DNA of 64,000 bases from assembly GCA_963837155.1 (NCBI GenBank), contig CAWIMB010000002.1, positions 3,596,001 through 3,660,000 of the forward strand, given 5' to 3'. Position 1 is the first letter of the stretch, and every line of letters starts with the position of its first letter. Made by a program: the position numbers and the translations under genes. Below, one piece after another: positions 41,474 through 49,764 of this stretch. A model generated the notes under the pieces. That model was not told where the DNA came from, did not search any database, and worked only from the letters and a program-made list of their open reading frames with translations. This stretch comes from DASQHW01 sp963837155 (GTDB lineage: Bacteria; Actinomycetota; Acidimicrobiia; IMCC26256; PALSA-610).

Positions 41474-42262
41474 GTGGTCGACGAGTACCGGGTGCGCGCG
41501 CACAACATGGCGACGGCCTCGGCGAACAAGATCCACGACGACGCGGTTGCCCACGACTACGGGTTCCACGGTGGTCTCGTTCCGGGCGTCGAGGTGTACG
41601 CGTACATGACGCATCCGGTCGTCGAACGCCTGCAGCACAACTGGCTCACCGGCGGCGGCATGCACGTGCGGTTGCGGCGCCCGGTATACGACGGGCGGGA
41701 GGTGTGCGTCACGACCACGCTCGCCGAGAACAACAACGGCGCGCTGGAAGTCGCGTTGCACGACGACACCGGCGAACTGTGCGCGCATGCCACTGTGCTT
41801 CCGGCCGCGACGCGCCCGGCCATGGACACCGGCGCGTTCCGCGTCGCTCCCCTGCCCAACCCGCGCCCGCCCGCATCGGCCGCGGTGCTCGAAGCCGCCG
41901 ACCCACTCGGCACGGTCACCAAGCGCTTCGACACGATCACCGCCCGGGCCTATCTCGACGGGATCGGCGAGACGTTGCCGATCTACGACGAAGGCATCGC
42001 CCATCCCGGATGGCTGCTGCGGCACGCCAACCGGATCCTCGCCTCGAACGTCGAGCTCGGCCCGTGGATTCACGTCGAGAGCCGTGTGACGAACCTCGGG
42101 ATCGTGCACGACGACGACATCGTGTCGACGCGTGGACGCGTCACGCGGGTGTGGGAGCGCAGCGGCCACAAGTTCGTCGCGCTCGACGTGCTCATCGCGG
42201 TCGACGAGCGGCCGGTGATGTACGTCGATCACACCGCGATCTACGAACCGCGCCGCGGCTGA
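41474..42262 (+). CDS. Hotdog-fold (MaoC-like) protein
   Basis: 262 residues with two hotdog-like halves. The first has NKIHDDAVAHDYGFHGGLVP followed by GVEVYAYMTHPVVER, which carries the Asp/His pattern of MaoC hydratase-like active sites; the second includes WIHVESRVTNLGIVHDDDIV and STRGRVTRVWERSGHKFVAL. A CoA-thioester hydratase or binding role is likely, but the substrate is not evident. The stop overlaps the ATG of the BAAT-type hydrolase (TGATG). Confidence 0.7.
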   Translation: MVDEYRVRAHNMATASANKIHDDAVAHDYGFHGGLVPGVEVYAYMTHPVVERLQHNWLTGGGMHVRLRRPVYDGREVCVTTTLAENNNGALEVALHDDTGELCAHATVLPAATRPAMDTGAFRVAPLPNPRPPASAAVLEAADPLGTVTKRFDTITARAYLDGIGETLPIYDEGIAHPGWLLRHANRILASNVELGPWIHVESRVTNLGIVHDDDIVSTRGRVTRVWERSGHKFVALDVLIAVDERPVMYVDHTAIYEPRRG

Positions 42263-43617
42263 TGCGACACGGTCCCGTCAGCAATGTGCGTCGCCTGATC
42301 GTGCTCACCACGGTCGCCACCTGCATCCTCACGAGCGTTGCGTCCGGCGCGACCCGCGCCCACACCTCTACGTCTACGGCGCCGCGCATCGTCGTGTCCT
42401 CGGGTGTGGTCATCGTCGACCACACGTTCTCGATCCGCGTCACCGGCCTGCCACCCCAGAGCCTCGTGGACCTCTCTCTCACACTGCGGCGGGGCGACGG
42501 CACCTATACGTCGCACGCCACATTCCGCGCCGACAAGAACGGCCGTGTCGACCTCGCCCGGACCGCGCCCGTTGCCGGTGATTATTCGGGCGTCGACGCG
42601 ATGGGTTTGATCTGGTTCGCCCACCAGGTCTCCACAACGCCGCCCGCCGACCTCGCACCCTGGACCGATTCGGTAGACCTGCGCGCCGACGTCGCCGGCC
42701 GCGAAGTCGCGCAGGCGCACCTGACGCGCTTCTATGTCCGGCCGGGTGATCCCGTCGAGGTGGTGCGGGCACAGGGTCTGGTCGGGACGTTCTTCCGGCC
42801 CGCGGGTCATCGACGGCGTCCCGGGGTCATCGTCGTGGGTGGTTCGGAAGGAGGCATCGCCTTCTCTGAGATCCAGGCCGCGCTCCTCGCGTCGCACGGC
42901 TACAACGCGCTCGCGCTCGCGTACTTCGACCCGACCGGCGCGCTCGGGGGTGGCCTGCCGCGAGAGCTGTCGCGCATCCCGCTCGAGTACTTCGGTACGG
43001 CAATCGACTGGCTGTCGCAGCGCCCGACGGTGAACCCCCGGCGCCTCGCGTTCCTCGGTGCTTCGCGCGGCGGCGAACTCGCGCTGCTCTTGGCGAGCCG
43101 GTATCCGCAGCTGCGCGCCGTCGTCGCGAAATCACCGAGCAGCGTCGCGTGGAGCAGCATCGATCTCGACAACTTCGGCGGTCCGGCGTGGACCGAGCAC
43201 GGTACGGCCGTCCCGTACCTCGTTCCGAAGATCTTGCCGCCGCCGGCGATCCCGTTTGACTGGTGGGGCGCGGCGCTCGACGAACCGTCGGCCGCCGCGG
43301 CTGCGATACCGGTCGAGCGCATCAATGGGCCGATCATGCTGATCGTGGGGAGCGACGACCGTCTCTGGCCCTCGCCCCGGATGGCCACCCAGATCACGGA
43401 TCGCCTGGCGGCGTTCGGGCACCCCTACCGAGACCGCCTCCTCGAATACGCCGGCGCGGGCCATGCCTTCACCGTTCCGTACTCACCCGTGACCGGCTTC
43501 GTGAACCCCGGCCTCGGGGGCACGGCGGTCGTCCAGGCCGCGGCCTCGCAGGACCAATGGCGCGCGACGTTGCATTTCCTGCGCCACCAGCTCAGGGCCA
43601 CGCGCGCCAGCTCCTGA
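42262..43617 (+). CDS. Secreted BAAT-type acyl-CoA thioesterase/alpha-beta hydrolase
   Basis: 451 residues with signal peptide MRHGPVSNVRRLIVLTTVAT. An N-terminal Ig-like thioester-hydrolase domain (about 40-150, with SLVDLSLTLRRGDGTYTSHA and DAMGLIWFAHQVSTTP) precedes the BAAT catalytic domain. The oxyanion strand is GVIVVGGSEGGI, the nucleophile elbow LAFLGASRGGELALLLASRY, the acid in IMLIVGSDDRLWPS, the His in YAGAGHAFTVPY. It ends NQWRATLHFL-like. The usual bile-acid CoA or acyl-CoA function is unlikely for an exported form, so the substrate is open. It is coupled to the hotdog gene. Confidence 0.8.
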   Translation: MRHGPVSNVRRLIVLTTVATCILTSVASGATRAHTSTSTAPRIVVSSGVVIVDHTFSIRVTGLPPQSLVDLSLTLRRGDGTYTSHATFRADKNGRVDLARTAPVAGDYSGVDAMGLIWFAHQVSTTPPADLAPWTDSVDLRADVAGREVAQAHLTRFYVRPGDPVEVVRAQGLVGTFFRPAGHRRRPGVIVVGGSEGGIAFSEIQAALLASHGYNALALAYFDPTGALGGGLPRELSRIPLEYFGTAIDWLSQRPTVNPRRLAFLGASRGGELALLLASRYPQLRAVVAKSPSSVAWSSIDLDNFGGPAWTEHGTAVPYLVPKILPPPAIPFDWWGAALDEPSAAAAAIPVERINGPIMLIVGSDDRLWPSPRMATQITDRLAAFGHPYRDRLLEYAGAGHAFTVPYSPVTGFVNPGLGGTAVVQAAASQDQWRATLHFLRHQLRATRASS

Positions 43618-44008
43618 CGTCGATCGCAACAACCGGGCCCGGCGGAGGCGTGTGCACGTATTGCGCGTACTTCATGGTGAGCTCCCGGATCGCTTGGTCG
43701 CGCTCGGCGCCTTCGGTGATCGCGCGCGCCGCGCCGTCGACGCGCACCCACCACAACGCTGACCAGTCGTCGTCGTAGTAATCGACGAGCAGCGACGCGT
43801 AGGGATTGGCGCGGATGTTCGCGAGGCGGCGCAGCGCGAGCGTCGACTTGGGCTTGGCGTCGACCGCCGAGTACAGGACGTCCCGGTTGCCGGCGCCGGC
43901 GAGCACGAAGCAGCACGGCACGACGTGCGGCTCTCCGTCCGCCGTTACGGTTGCGAGGCGCCCGACGCGGGCGTCGCGTACTCGCCGCCGCATCGTCGCG
44001 TCATCCAC
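43592..44008 (-). CDS. PPOX-class probable F420-dependent flavin/F420-binding protein
   Basis: 138 residues of the split-barrel pyridoxamine-5'-phosphate oxidase-like fold: RDARVGRLATVTADGEPHVV, PCCFVL, LYSAVDAKPKSTLALRRLAN, ASLLVDYYDDDWSALWWVRV. This matches the Rv0121-type subgroup of F420-dependent proteins, which fits an actinobacterium that makes F420. GTG 44008 is chosen; it overlaps the stop of the large lipoprotein gene. Its end overlaps the convergent BAAT gene by 26 nt. Confidence 0.8.
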   Translation of the reverse strand: MDDATMRRRVRDARVGRLATVTADGEPHVVPCCFVLAGAGNRDVLYSAVDAKPKSTLALRRLANIRANPYASLLVDYYDDDWSALWWVRVDGAARAITEGAERDQAIRELTMKYAQYVHTPPPGPVVAIDVRSWRAWP

Positions 44009-46124
44009 CGCCGACCTTGCTGTTCCAGGCGTCGAAGTCGAGCGACAGCGACGCGTTGCCGGCTTTGACGTCGTAGCGACGGCCCTCGAACGGCACGTGG
44101 ACGTACGGGTTGGCGTAGCGCGCCGCGGGGTGCAGTTCGATCTTCTCACCCGCAACCGTGAACGGCTGCGTGAAGCCGAACGTCATGCGGCCCTCGGTTG
44201 GTGACGTGTACTCGACCGCGTGCTCGGCGCCGGCCTGCACACGCACCGGCGCGGCCGTGATCGCGCGTTGGAACGCGTCGAACGTCTTCCACTTCGCGGC
44301 GTCACCCACCTCGACGATCCACACGTCGTCGGCGCCGCCCTTGGCGACGAGGTCGAACGGCTTCGTCAGCCCGTGAGTGAACACCTTGGCCGGGTCGTGC
44401 GTGCGCCACTCAGGCGTGCGCTGCGACCACAGCGCGACATAGCCGTCGCCCTTGCGGCCGAACGTCCAGTTGCCCGCGCGCTGCACCTCGTCGAAGTACT
44501 CCTGCGGGAAGTACGCGTGCGTGTAGTCGAGATAGCCGAACGAATCGAAGGGCGGGCCCATGGGCTTGAACGTGGGCGAGTAGATGTGGATGCCGACCGT
44601 GCGGTATTGCGCGGAGCGGGGAATCGATCCGGTGCCCGTCCAGTAGCCGTCGTCGTCAGGCCACTCGGTGCCCTGTTGCGGCTCGTTCTTGGGATGGGTG
44701 GTGAACACGAGTGCCTTCTCGTCGAGCGTCGCCTGCCACGCGTGGTACTGCTCGCTGAAGACGCCGGGGCGGTAGTCCTGCGCGGTCGAAAGCATCACAT
44801 CGGCGGCGCGGTACGTGTAGGTGTGGATCTCACTCAGCAGCCCGAACGCCAGCACCGGCGACAGTTGTTGCGCGAGAGCGCGCGCGTTGTCCATGTCGTT
44901 GCCGACCGCATCGCGCAGCGACTTGAACGGCTTGTAGAACTGGCTGTCCCAGAGGTCGTACTTGTCGAGAGCTCGGATCGTCAGCGGCACCGTCTGCCAC
45001 GCGGTCTGCCCGCCCCGCTCCCACCAGAACGGCACGTTCTCCTCGTCGTCGTAGGAGATGCCGAACGGCGGTTTGGGGTCGGGCACCACGGGCGCGCTCG
45101 CGTCGAGCGGCACGTTCATGTGCTCCTCGTCGACCATCGGCGTGTCGTCCTTGGCGATCGCGCGGATCGCTGACGGCAACGTGTACTTCTTCGCCCGGGC
45201 GAACAGCGTGCCACCCGGGTCCGCGCCTTCCTGATATGGCAGCGTCGTGTCGTCGAACAACAGCTTCGAGAACGTGAACGTGTCCTGGTCGGTCGCGATG
45301 CTCTTGTCCTTCATATACGAGCGGCCGTGCGTCGCGCCGAAGTCGCCCTTCTGTAGATGCAATGCGATGTCGAGCAGGAACAGATCGAGCACCATGGCGG
45401 CGCGGTTCGCCAGATCCTGATCGGGCGCAAACTCGACGAGCGTGAGGAGCGGCGTGACGTCCTTCTGGTAGTAGACGTCGGAGTGCCATTCGGTGAAGCC
45501 GAACCGCACCTTCTCGTCGAGCCACTGGAGGATGCGCTGCTTGGCGGTCTCCGCGTGCGCGGCGCCGGTGCGACCGTCGTTGGTGAACGTCGCGTCCTTG
45601 AACGCGAGCCCGGCGAGGTACTCGTCGACGTGGTAGATGATCCGGTGGTTCTCGGACCAGTAGTACTTGTTGTCGACGAGGCCCTTGGGCGTCGGCTCGG
45701 TGTACCAGTACTTGAAGCCCTCGAACCGCTTCGTCATCGCGTCGCGCGTTGCGGGCGGAAGCTTGTCGCCGTACGCGTACCAGAGGTTGATGAGGTAGAG
45801 GACGTCAAAGTCGGTGGTGTCGTCGAAATTGTCGATGGCCTTGAACACGTCGGCGAACGCGTCGGGCGTGACGACCGCCGGATCGAAGGCGAATTGCGGG
45901 TCACGCGCGGCCCGTTCGAAGTGCGCGAGGACGCTGAGGGCGTCACCCGGCGCGAGGGAACGAGTCGCTGCCTCGAGGTACGCGCGCTGGCGAGCATCGA
46001 AATCGGCGTCAGGGTTCACCGTCGCGTCCTTCCCGTTCCCGCGCGCGTCCTTCTTGTCGGAGCTGCACGCCAGCGCGCTGCACAGCAGCACGATTGCGAC
46101 GAGCGCGCCGAGGTATTTCCGCAT
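44001..46124 (-). CDS. Large secreted lipoprotein, unknown function
   Basis: 707 residues. Signal peptide and lipobox MRKYLGALVAIVLLCSALAC, with acylated Cys at residue 20. The body has Trp/Tyr-rich segments: YLINLWYAYGDKLPPATRDA, GLVDNKYYWSENHRIIYHVD, LQKGDFGATHGRSYMKDKSI, YDDEENVPFWWERGGQTAWQ and a late beta-rich part. The WSENHRI motif and helical repeat layout recall (alpha/alpha)-toroid polysaccharide lyases or heparinase-like proteins, but no catalytic motif can be assigned, so no enzyme is claimed. It is divergent from the aminotransferase gene, with 74 nt between the starts. Confidence 0.7.
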   Translation of the reverse strand: MRKYLGALVAIVLLCSALACSSDKKDARGNGKDATVNPDADFDARQRAYLEAATRSLAPGDALSVLAHFERAARDPQFAFDPAVVTPDAFADVFKAIDNFDDTTDFDVLYLINLWYAYGDKLPPATRDAMTKRFEGFKYWYTEPTPKGLVDNKYYWSENHRIIYHVDEYLAGLAFKDATFTNDGRTGAAHAETAKQRILQWLDEKVRFGFTEWHSDVYYQKDVTPLLTLVEFAPDQDLANRAAMVLDLFLLDIALHLQKGDFGATHGRSYMKDKSIATDQDTFTFSKLLFDDTTLPYQEGADPGGTLFARAKKYTLPSAIRAIAKDDTPMVDEEHMNVPLDASAPVVPDPKPPFGISYDDEENVPFWWERGGQTAWQTVPLTIRALDKYDLWDSQFYKPFKSLRDAVGNDMDNARALAQQLSPVLAFGLLSEIHTYTYRAADVMLSTAQDYRPGVFSEQYHAWQATLDEKALVFTTHPKNEPQQGTEWPDDDGYWTGTGSIPRSAQYRTVGIHIYSPTFKPMGPPFDSFGYLDYTHAYFPQEYFDEVQRAGNWTFGRKGDGYVALWSQRTPEWRTHDPAKVFTHGLTKPFDLVAKGGADDVWIVEVGDAAKWKTFDAFQRAITAAPVRVQAGAEHAVEYTSPTEGRMTFGFTQPFTVAGEKIELHPAARYANPYVHVPFEGRRYDVKAGNASLSLDFDAWNSKVGGG

Positions 46125-46198
46125 GGCCGCAGTCTCGCACCCCTCGCCGCGGCTTGCGGTGGTTGCGCCCGGCGGGCATTTGCAGTACGCGTGGCGCG

Positions 46199-47491
46199 AT
46201 GGAACAACGGCGGCACCTACAGACCGAGATTCCCGGCCCCCGCTCACGCGAGTTGTGGGCACGTCGCACCGATGCGGTCCCGAACGCGGTCGGCACCACG
46301 CTGCCGATCTTCGTCGCCGACGCCGAGGGCGGGATCGTCGAGGACGTCGATCGCAACCGCCTGATCGATCTCGGCGCCGGCATCGCGGTCGTCAACGTCG
46401 GGCACGCGCACCCTGCCGTCGTCGAGGCGATCACGCGCCAGGCGAACAGCTTCCTGCACACCTGCTTCCAGGTGACGCCGTACGAGGGGTACGTCGCGGT
46501 GTGCGAGCGGTTGAACAACCTGACGCCCGGCGCGCACGAGAAGCGGTCGATGCTCGTGAACTCCGGCGCGGAAGCGGTCGAGAACACCGTGAAGATCGCG
46601 CGCGCCGCCACTGGCCGGTCGGCGGTGATCGCGTTCGACCAGGCGTTCCACGGTCGCACGCTGCTCGGCCTCACACTTACCGCCAAGGTGTCGTACAAGA
46701 AGTCGTTCGGGCCGTACGCGCCCGAGATCTACCGGGCACCGTTCTCGTATCCGTTCCGGGGCACGGGCCGGCTCACCGACACGTTGTTGTGGATCGAAGG
46801 CAGCGTCGACCCCGCGCAGGTGGCCTGCGTGATCGTCGAACCGATCGCCGGTGAGGGCGGGTTCGTCGTTCCCGAAGCGGGATGGATGGAAGGCCTCGCG
46901 CACTGGTGCCGCGACCACGGCGTGCTGTTCATCGCCGACGAGGTGCAGACCGGTTTCGGTCGTACCGGCGCATGGTTCGCGTGCGAGCACGAAGGCGTCG
47001 TCCCCGATCTCGTCGCGACCGCCAAGGGCCTCGGCGGCGGCATGCCGATCGCGGGCGTGACCGGCCGGGCCGAGGTCATGGACGCCGTGCACGTCGGCGG
47101 GCTCGGCAGCACATTCGGCGGCAACCCGGTGTCGTGCGCGGCCGCGCTCGCGGCGATCGACGTGATCGAGCGCGAGGGACTGTGTCAGCGGGCCCGCGAG
47201 CTGGGCGACCGCATGCTCGAATCGTTGCGATCAACGCAAGATGCGGCGACGGGTGTCGGTGACGTGCGGGGCCGGGGCGCGATGGTCGCGATCGAGCTCG
47301 TGCACGACGACGGCAATCCCGACGCCGATCGGGCGAAGCGCATCACGACCGCATGTCACGAAGCGGGTGTGCTGATCCTCACCGCGGGCACCTACGGCAA
47401 CGTCGTACGCCTGCTCCCGCCGCTGGTGCTGGACTTCGCGTTGCTCGACGAAGCGTTAGACATCCTGCACACGGCGATCCTCAAAGCGTGA
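46199..47491 (+). CDS. gabT: Class III aminotransferase, probable GABA transaminase
   Basis: 430 residues. PLP-dependent: the Lys is in LVATAKGLGGGMPIAG, the phosphate site in NSGAEAVENTVKIARAATGR, Asp in VLFIADEVQTGFGRTG and the C-terminal substrate Arg region in GNVVRLLPPLVL. The conserved GSTFGGNPVSCAAA and FDQAFHGRTLLGLTLTAK are those of GabT-like 4-aminobutyrate:2-oxoglutarate aminotransferases. With PotABCD, the 51.7-kb aminotransferase and the aldehyde dehydrogenase 3.5 kb away, a putrescine-to-succinate semialdehyde route is complete. The symbol is likely rather than certain. Confidence 0.8.
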   Translation: MEQRRHLQTEIPGPRSRELWARRTDAVPNAVGTTLPIFVADAEGGIVEDVDRNRLIDLGAGIAVVNVGHAHPAVVEAITRQANSFLHTCFQVTPYEGYVAVCERLNNLTPGAHEKRSMLVNSGAEAVENTVKIARAATGRSAVIAFDQAFHGRTLLGLTLTAKVSYKKSFGPYAPEIYRAPFSYPFRGTGRLTDTLLWIEGSVDPAQVACVIVEPIAGEGGFVVPEAGWMEGLAHWCRDHGVLFIADEVQTGFGRTGAWFACEHEGVVPDLVATAKGLGGGMPIAGVTGRAEVMDAVHVGGLGSTFGGNPVSCAAALAAIDVIEREGLCQRARELGDRMLESLRSTQDAATGVGDVRGRGAMVAIELVHDDGNPDADRAKRITTACHEAGVLILTAGTYGNVVRLLPPLVLDFALLDEALDILHTAILKA

Positions 47492-47503
47492 TCCTGTGTG
47501 TAT

Positions 47504-47541
47504 GCGTGTGTGGGATGTCGTAGAGACACCTCCACACACGC
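47504..47541. repeat. Inverted repeat GCGTGTGTGG/CCACACACGC after gabT
   Basis: A perfect 10-bp inverted repeat with an 18-nt loop lies 13 nt after the stop codon. It may end transcription but lacks a T-run. The arms match the outer part of the longer hairpin at 59555-59597, so it may belong to a dispersed palindromic repeat. Confidence 0.5.
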
Positions 47542-47566
47542 CCGCAGCCGATCAGTCGAGACGTCT

Positions 47567-47746
47567 TTAGGAAGCGCGGCGCTTCCGCGGAAGCATGTCG
47601 AGCAGAAATCTCTTGATCAAACCCGCAGTCGTGCGCGGGACAGGCCCCGCGCCCCATTCAAGGTCGATAATCAGATCTGGATCGGCAGCAGAGGGCGGCG
47701 GTGGGCCGCCGGCCGGCGCTCTCGGGTCTTTCGGTGAATCCGGCAT
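47567..47746 (-). CDS. Small hypothetical protein
   Basis: 59 residues, Pro/Gly-rich start (MPDSPKDPRAPAGGPPPPSA) and a basic C-terminus (LIKRFLLDMLPRKRRAS) after LIIDLEWGAGPVPR. It begins 1 nt after the stop of the membrane protein gene upstream, which supports it being real. No family is recognised. The basic end could associate with membrane or nucleic acid. Confidence 0.5.
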   Translation of the reverse strand: MPDSPKDPRAPAGGPPPPSAADPDLIIDLEWGAGPVPRTTAGLIKRFLLDMLPRKRRAS

Positions 47747-47747
47747 G

Positions 47748-48197
47748 TCACCCTCCTGCAGAGGACACCACTGTACCGATCGTGAGAGCGACCGCCGCGG
47801 CGAAGAGGCTGAGAACCGCTCGACGCAGATGACGTGCATTCCGGCGAACAACCGCGCTGTGCTGCTCCACCATCCGAATCTCGGTATCGAGAAGCATCAA
47901 CCTCGTGAAGCGTTCTTCGGATCTGAGATAAATGTCTCGCAGGCGTTCCAAGTTCCAGGCGGGGTAGCGGCGCGGAAGCAGGACCGCGAGGCATTCGAGC
48001 GCGCTCCCGATCGCCAACAGGATTCCGGGAACACGCCACCAGTCGAACGACGCGACGGCGATGCCCGCAAGCGCGGCAGCGAAACCGACAGAGACGCCGG
48101 CTCTCGCATCAACGGCTTCAGCGTGACGGAATAAGACGTCCCGTTCGGTCCGTACTCGCGCGGCGATGATTTCGAGCGACGGGAAGCGTTCGGCCAT
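47748..48197 (-). CDS. Hypothetical membrane protein
   Basis: 149 residues with three hydrophobic segments: GVSVGFAAALAGIAVASF, VPGILLAIGSALECLAVLL and AVLSLFAAAVALTIGTVVSS. The middle is a charged helix (LERLRDIYLRSEERFTRLML and DTEIRMVEQHSAVVRRNARH). This layout resembles small SLATT-like or S-2TM-like membrane proteins found near nucleotide-signalling defence systems, but no partner nucleotidyltransferase is adjacent, so it stays unassigned. Starts at ATG 48197. Confidence 0.6.
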   Translation of the reverse strand: MAERFPSLEIIAARVRTERDVLFRHAEAVDARAGVSVGFAAALAGIAVASFDWWRVPGILLAIGSALECLAVLLPRRYPAWNLERLRDIYLRSEERFTRLMLLDTEIRMVEQHSAVVRRNARHLRRAVLSLFAAAVALTIGTVVSSAGG

Positions 48198-48313
48198 GCG
48201 TTTGGACCCTTAGACGGATTCGTTGTCGGTCCGGGTGTCCGGCGCTTCACGCGGCTGCGTGCCACGGCAACCACAGGATACGAAAGGGGTGTGACATCCA
48301 CGGGCCCTTGCCC

Positions 48314-49108
48314 TCACGGTTGCAGGACTGAGCGGATCTCGTTGACGGGATAGGTGCGCGTCGTCGTGAGCGTCGCGGTGCCGATGTCAGGCAGGAAGAT
48401 CGGCGTGTCCAAGCCGGGACCGGTGAGCGTCGCGGTGCCGTGCCATACAGCGCCGATCACGATCGTGTGCTTCCCCTTGGTCTCGAACACGTATCGGCCG
48501 GTTCCCGCGCTCTCGGTGGGACCGCCGTCGACGCTGATCGTGTAGTGGTCGAGGGTCGCAGTACCGACGATGCGGAACCCGCGAATGGTTGCCACGATGC
48601 TCTTGGTCGTCCGGCCTTCGGCTCGGATGCGCGTCTCGAGACCCGTGATGCCACGCGTCGCTGGATCGGTGACGATGGTTGGCCGTGACAGGCGCGCGGC
48701 ACGCCAGGTCTCATCCAGCGTCGGCGGCTGCGGCAATGTCGGAGGCTGGGCCACGCCGTTGTCGTCGAAGGGCACGCACACGTCGTTCTGCTCGATGCTG
48801 CCATCCGGGTGCGTGATCACGATGAGGTACTGGGCGCCGAAGACCGGCGGATCCGCTTGCACGAGACACGTCCCACTCGTATCCGCGCGCGCCGCACCCG
48901 GCCCAAACACCTCATACGCCAGCGTCACTAACGGCCTCGAACCCGCGCCTACTCCCGTGACCGCTGCCGAACCTGACTCTGACACCTCCGCGCCAACACC
49001 GAGGTCCCGCCCTTCGAGCGATCCATTCGGTCGGACATCCGATGGGCGAGCGTGTGCGGCAGTGGGAATCGCAATTAGCAGAGCGATGAGCGTCAGGCAG
49101 CGTTTCAT
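48314..49108 (-). CDS. Secreted protein of unknown function
   Basis: 264 residues with signal peptide MKRCLTLIALLIAIPTAAHA. A beta-rich domain includes PLVTLAYEVFGPG, QYLIVITHPDGSIEQNDVCV, IVATIRGFRIVGTATLDHYT and RYVFETKGKHTIVIGAVWHG then TATLTGPGLDTPIFLP. Two Cys may pair. No family is recognised. The ATG (49108) overlaps the end of the lipoprotein reading upstream (ATGA), so the two are one unit. Confidence 0.65.
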   Translation of the reverse strand: MKRCLTLIALLIAIPTAAHARPSDVRPNGSLEGRDLGVGAEVSESGSAAVTGVGAGSRPLVTLAYEVFGPGAARADTSGTCLVQADPPVFGAQYLIVITHPDGSIEQNDVCVPFDDNGVAQPPTLPQPPTLDETWRAARLSRPTIVTDPATRGITGLETRIRAEGRTTKSIVATIRGFRIVGTATLDHYTISVDGGPTESAGTGRYVFETKGKHTIVIGAVWHGTATLTGPGLDTPIFLPDIGTATLTTTRTYPVNEIRSVLQP

Positions 49109-49729
49109 GGCTCGAACGTTCGTGCCCGTGTCGAGCAGAAATGGATGCGAGGTACCAATGGTCGTCGGCAAGCTTTACCATGAGCAGCCGATACGCCGTT
49201 GTTCGGCGCGGAAGAAACGTGCTGCTCAGTGATCCTTCCCTGCTTGTCGACCACGATCTGTCGTCGAAGGGGTTGCGCCTCATGCGCGCTGACGGCGTTT
49301 CTCGTGACACCAAGGATTTCCAGCGTTCCGCGCCCATCCTCCATCTCTATAAGCCGTTGACGAGTTCTTGCGAGCGTCTGGATGTCGTCCCGTTGCGAGA
49401 GGTCGTGCTTCGATCCCGGTGCGGCGATGTTCGCTAGTAGTGATACATCAGGGTCGGTATGCCGCGATCCAGGCTTCGTATTCGAGCAGCGAGCGGAGGA
49501 TCCTCTTGTAGTCGTTGCCGGTGTTCACGAGCTTCGGGGGCGGGACGGAATTGTCGAAGCTGTAGAGCGGCACCGTCGTCGTCGTGGTCGGGCGAGGCGC
49601 GGTCGTCGTTGTCGAGGAGGCAGGCGCGGTCGAAGGCACGGCGGCCTTCGTCTCGCTACTACTGCACGCCGCGACGCTCAGCAATGAGATGCAGAGCAAC
49701 GGGCGCCCCCACGTCGCCACCTGCTGCAC
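49105..49729 (-). CDS. Lipoprotein with frame breaks
   Basis: From 49729 a lipoprotein signal (RPLLCISLLSVAAC, acylated Cys at about 22) and a Thr/Ser-rich linker lead to NDYKRILRSLLEYEAWIAAY and RP, then TGA at 49448. Removing one base continues DVSLLANIAAPGSKHDLSQR, DDIQTLARTRQRLIEMEDGR and GTLEILGVTRNAVSAHEAQP, which is clearly protein. A further shift near 49200 would give AYRLLMVKLADDHWYLASIS, a common C-terminal strand of SnoaL-like proteins. The product is probably a lipoprotein of about 200 residues with an NTF2-like domain. The frames overlap the next gene at ATGA. Confidence 0.5.
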
Positions 49730-49764
49730 GTTAGGCGCGCCGTCACGCCGTCACAATGGTCGGG

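Noticed and set aside
44001..46124. Calling the large lipoprotein a polysaccharide lyase
   Set aside because: Trp/Tyr-rich helical segments are suggestive only; no catalytic Tyr/His/Asn set could be placed.
47504..47541. Rho-independent terminator for gabT
   Set aside because: The stem is there but no T-run follows, so it is kept only as an inverted repeat.
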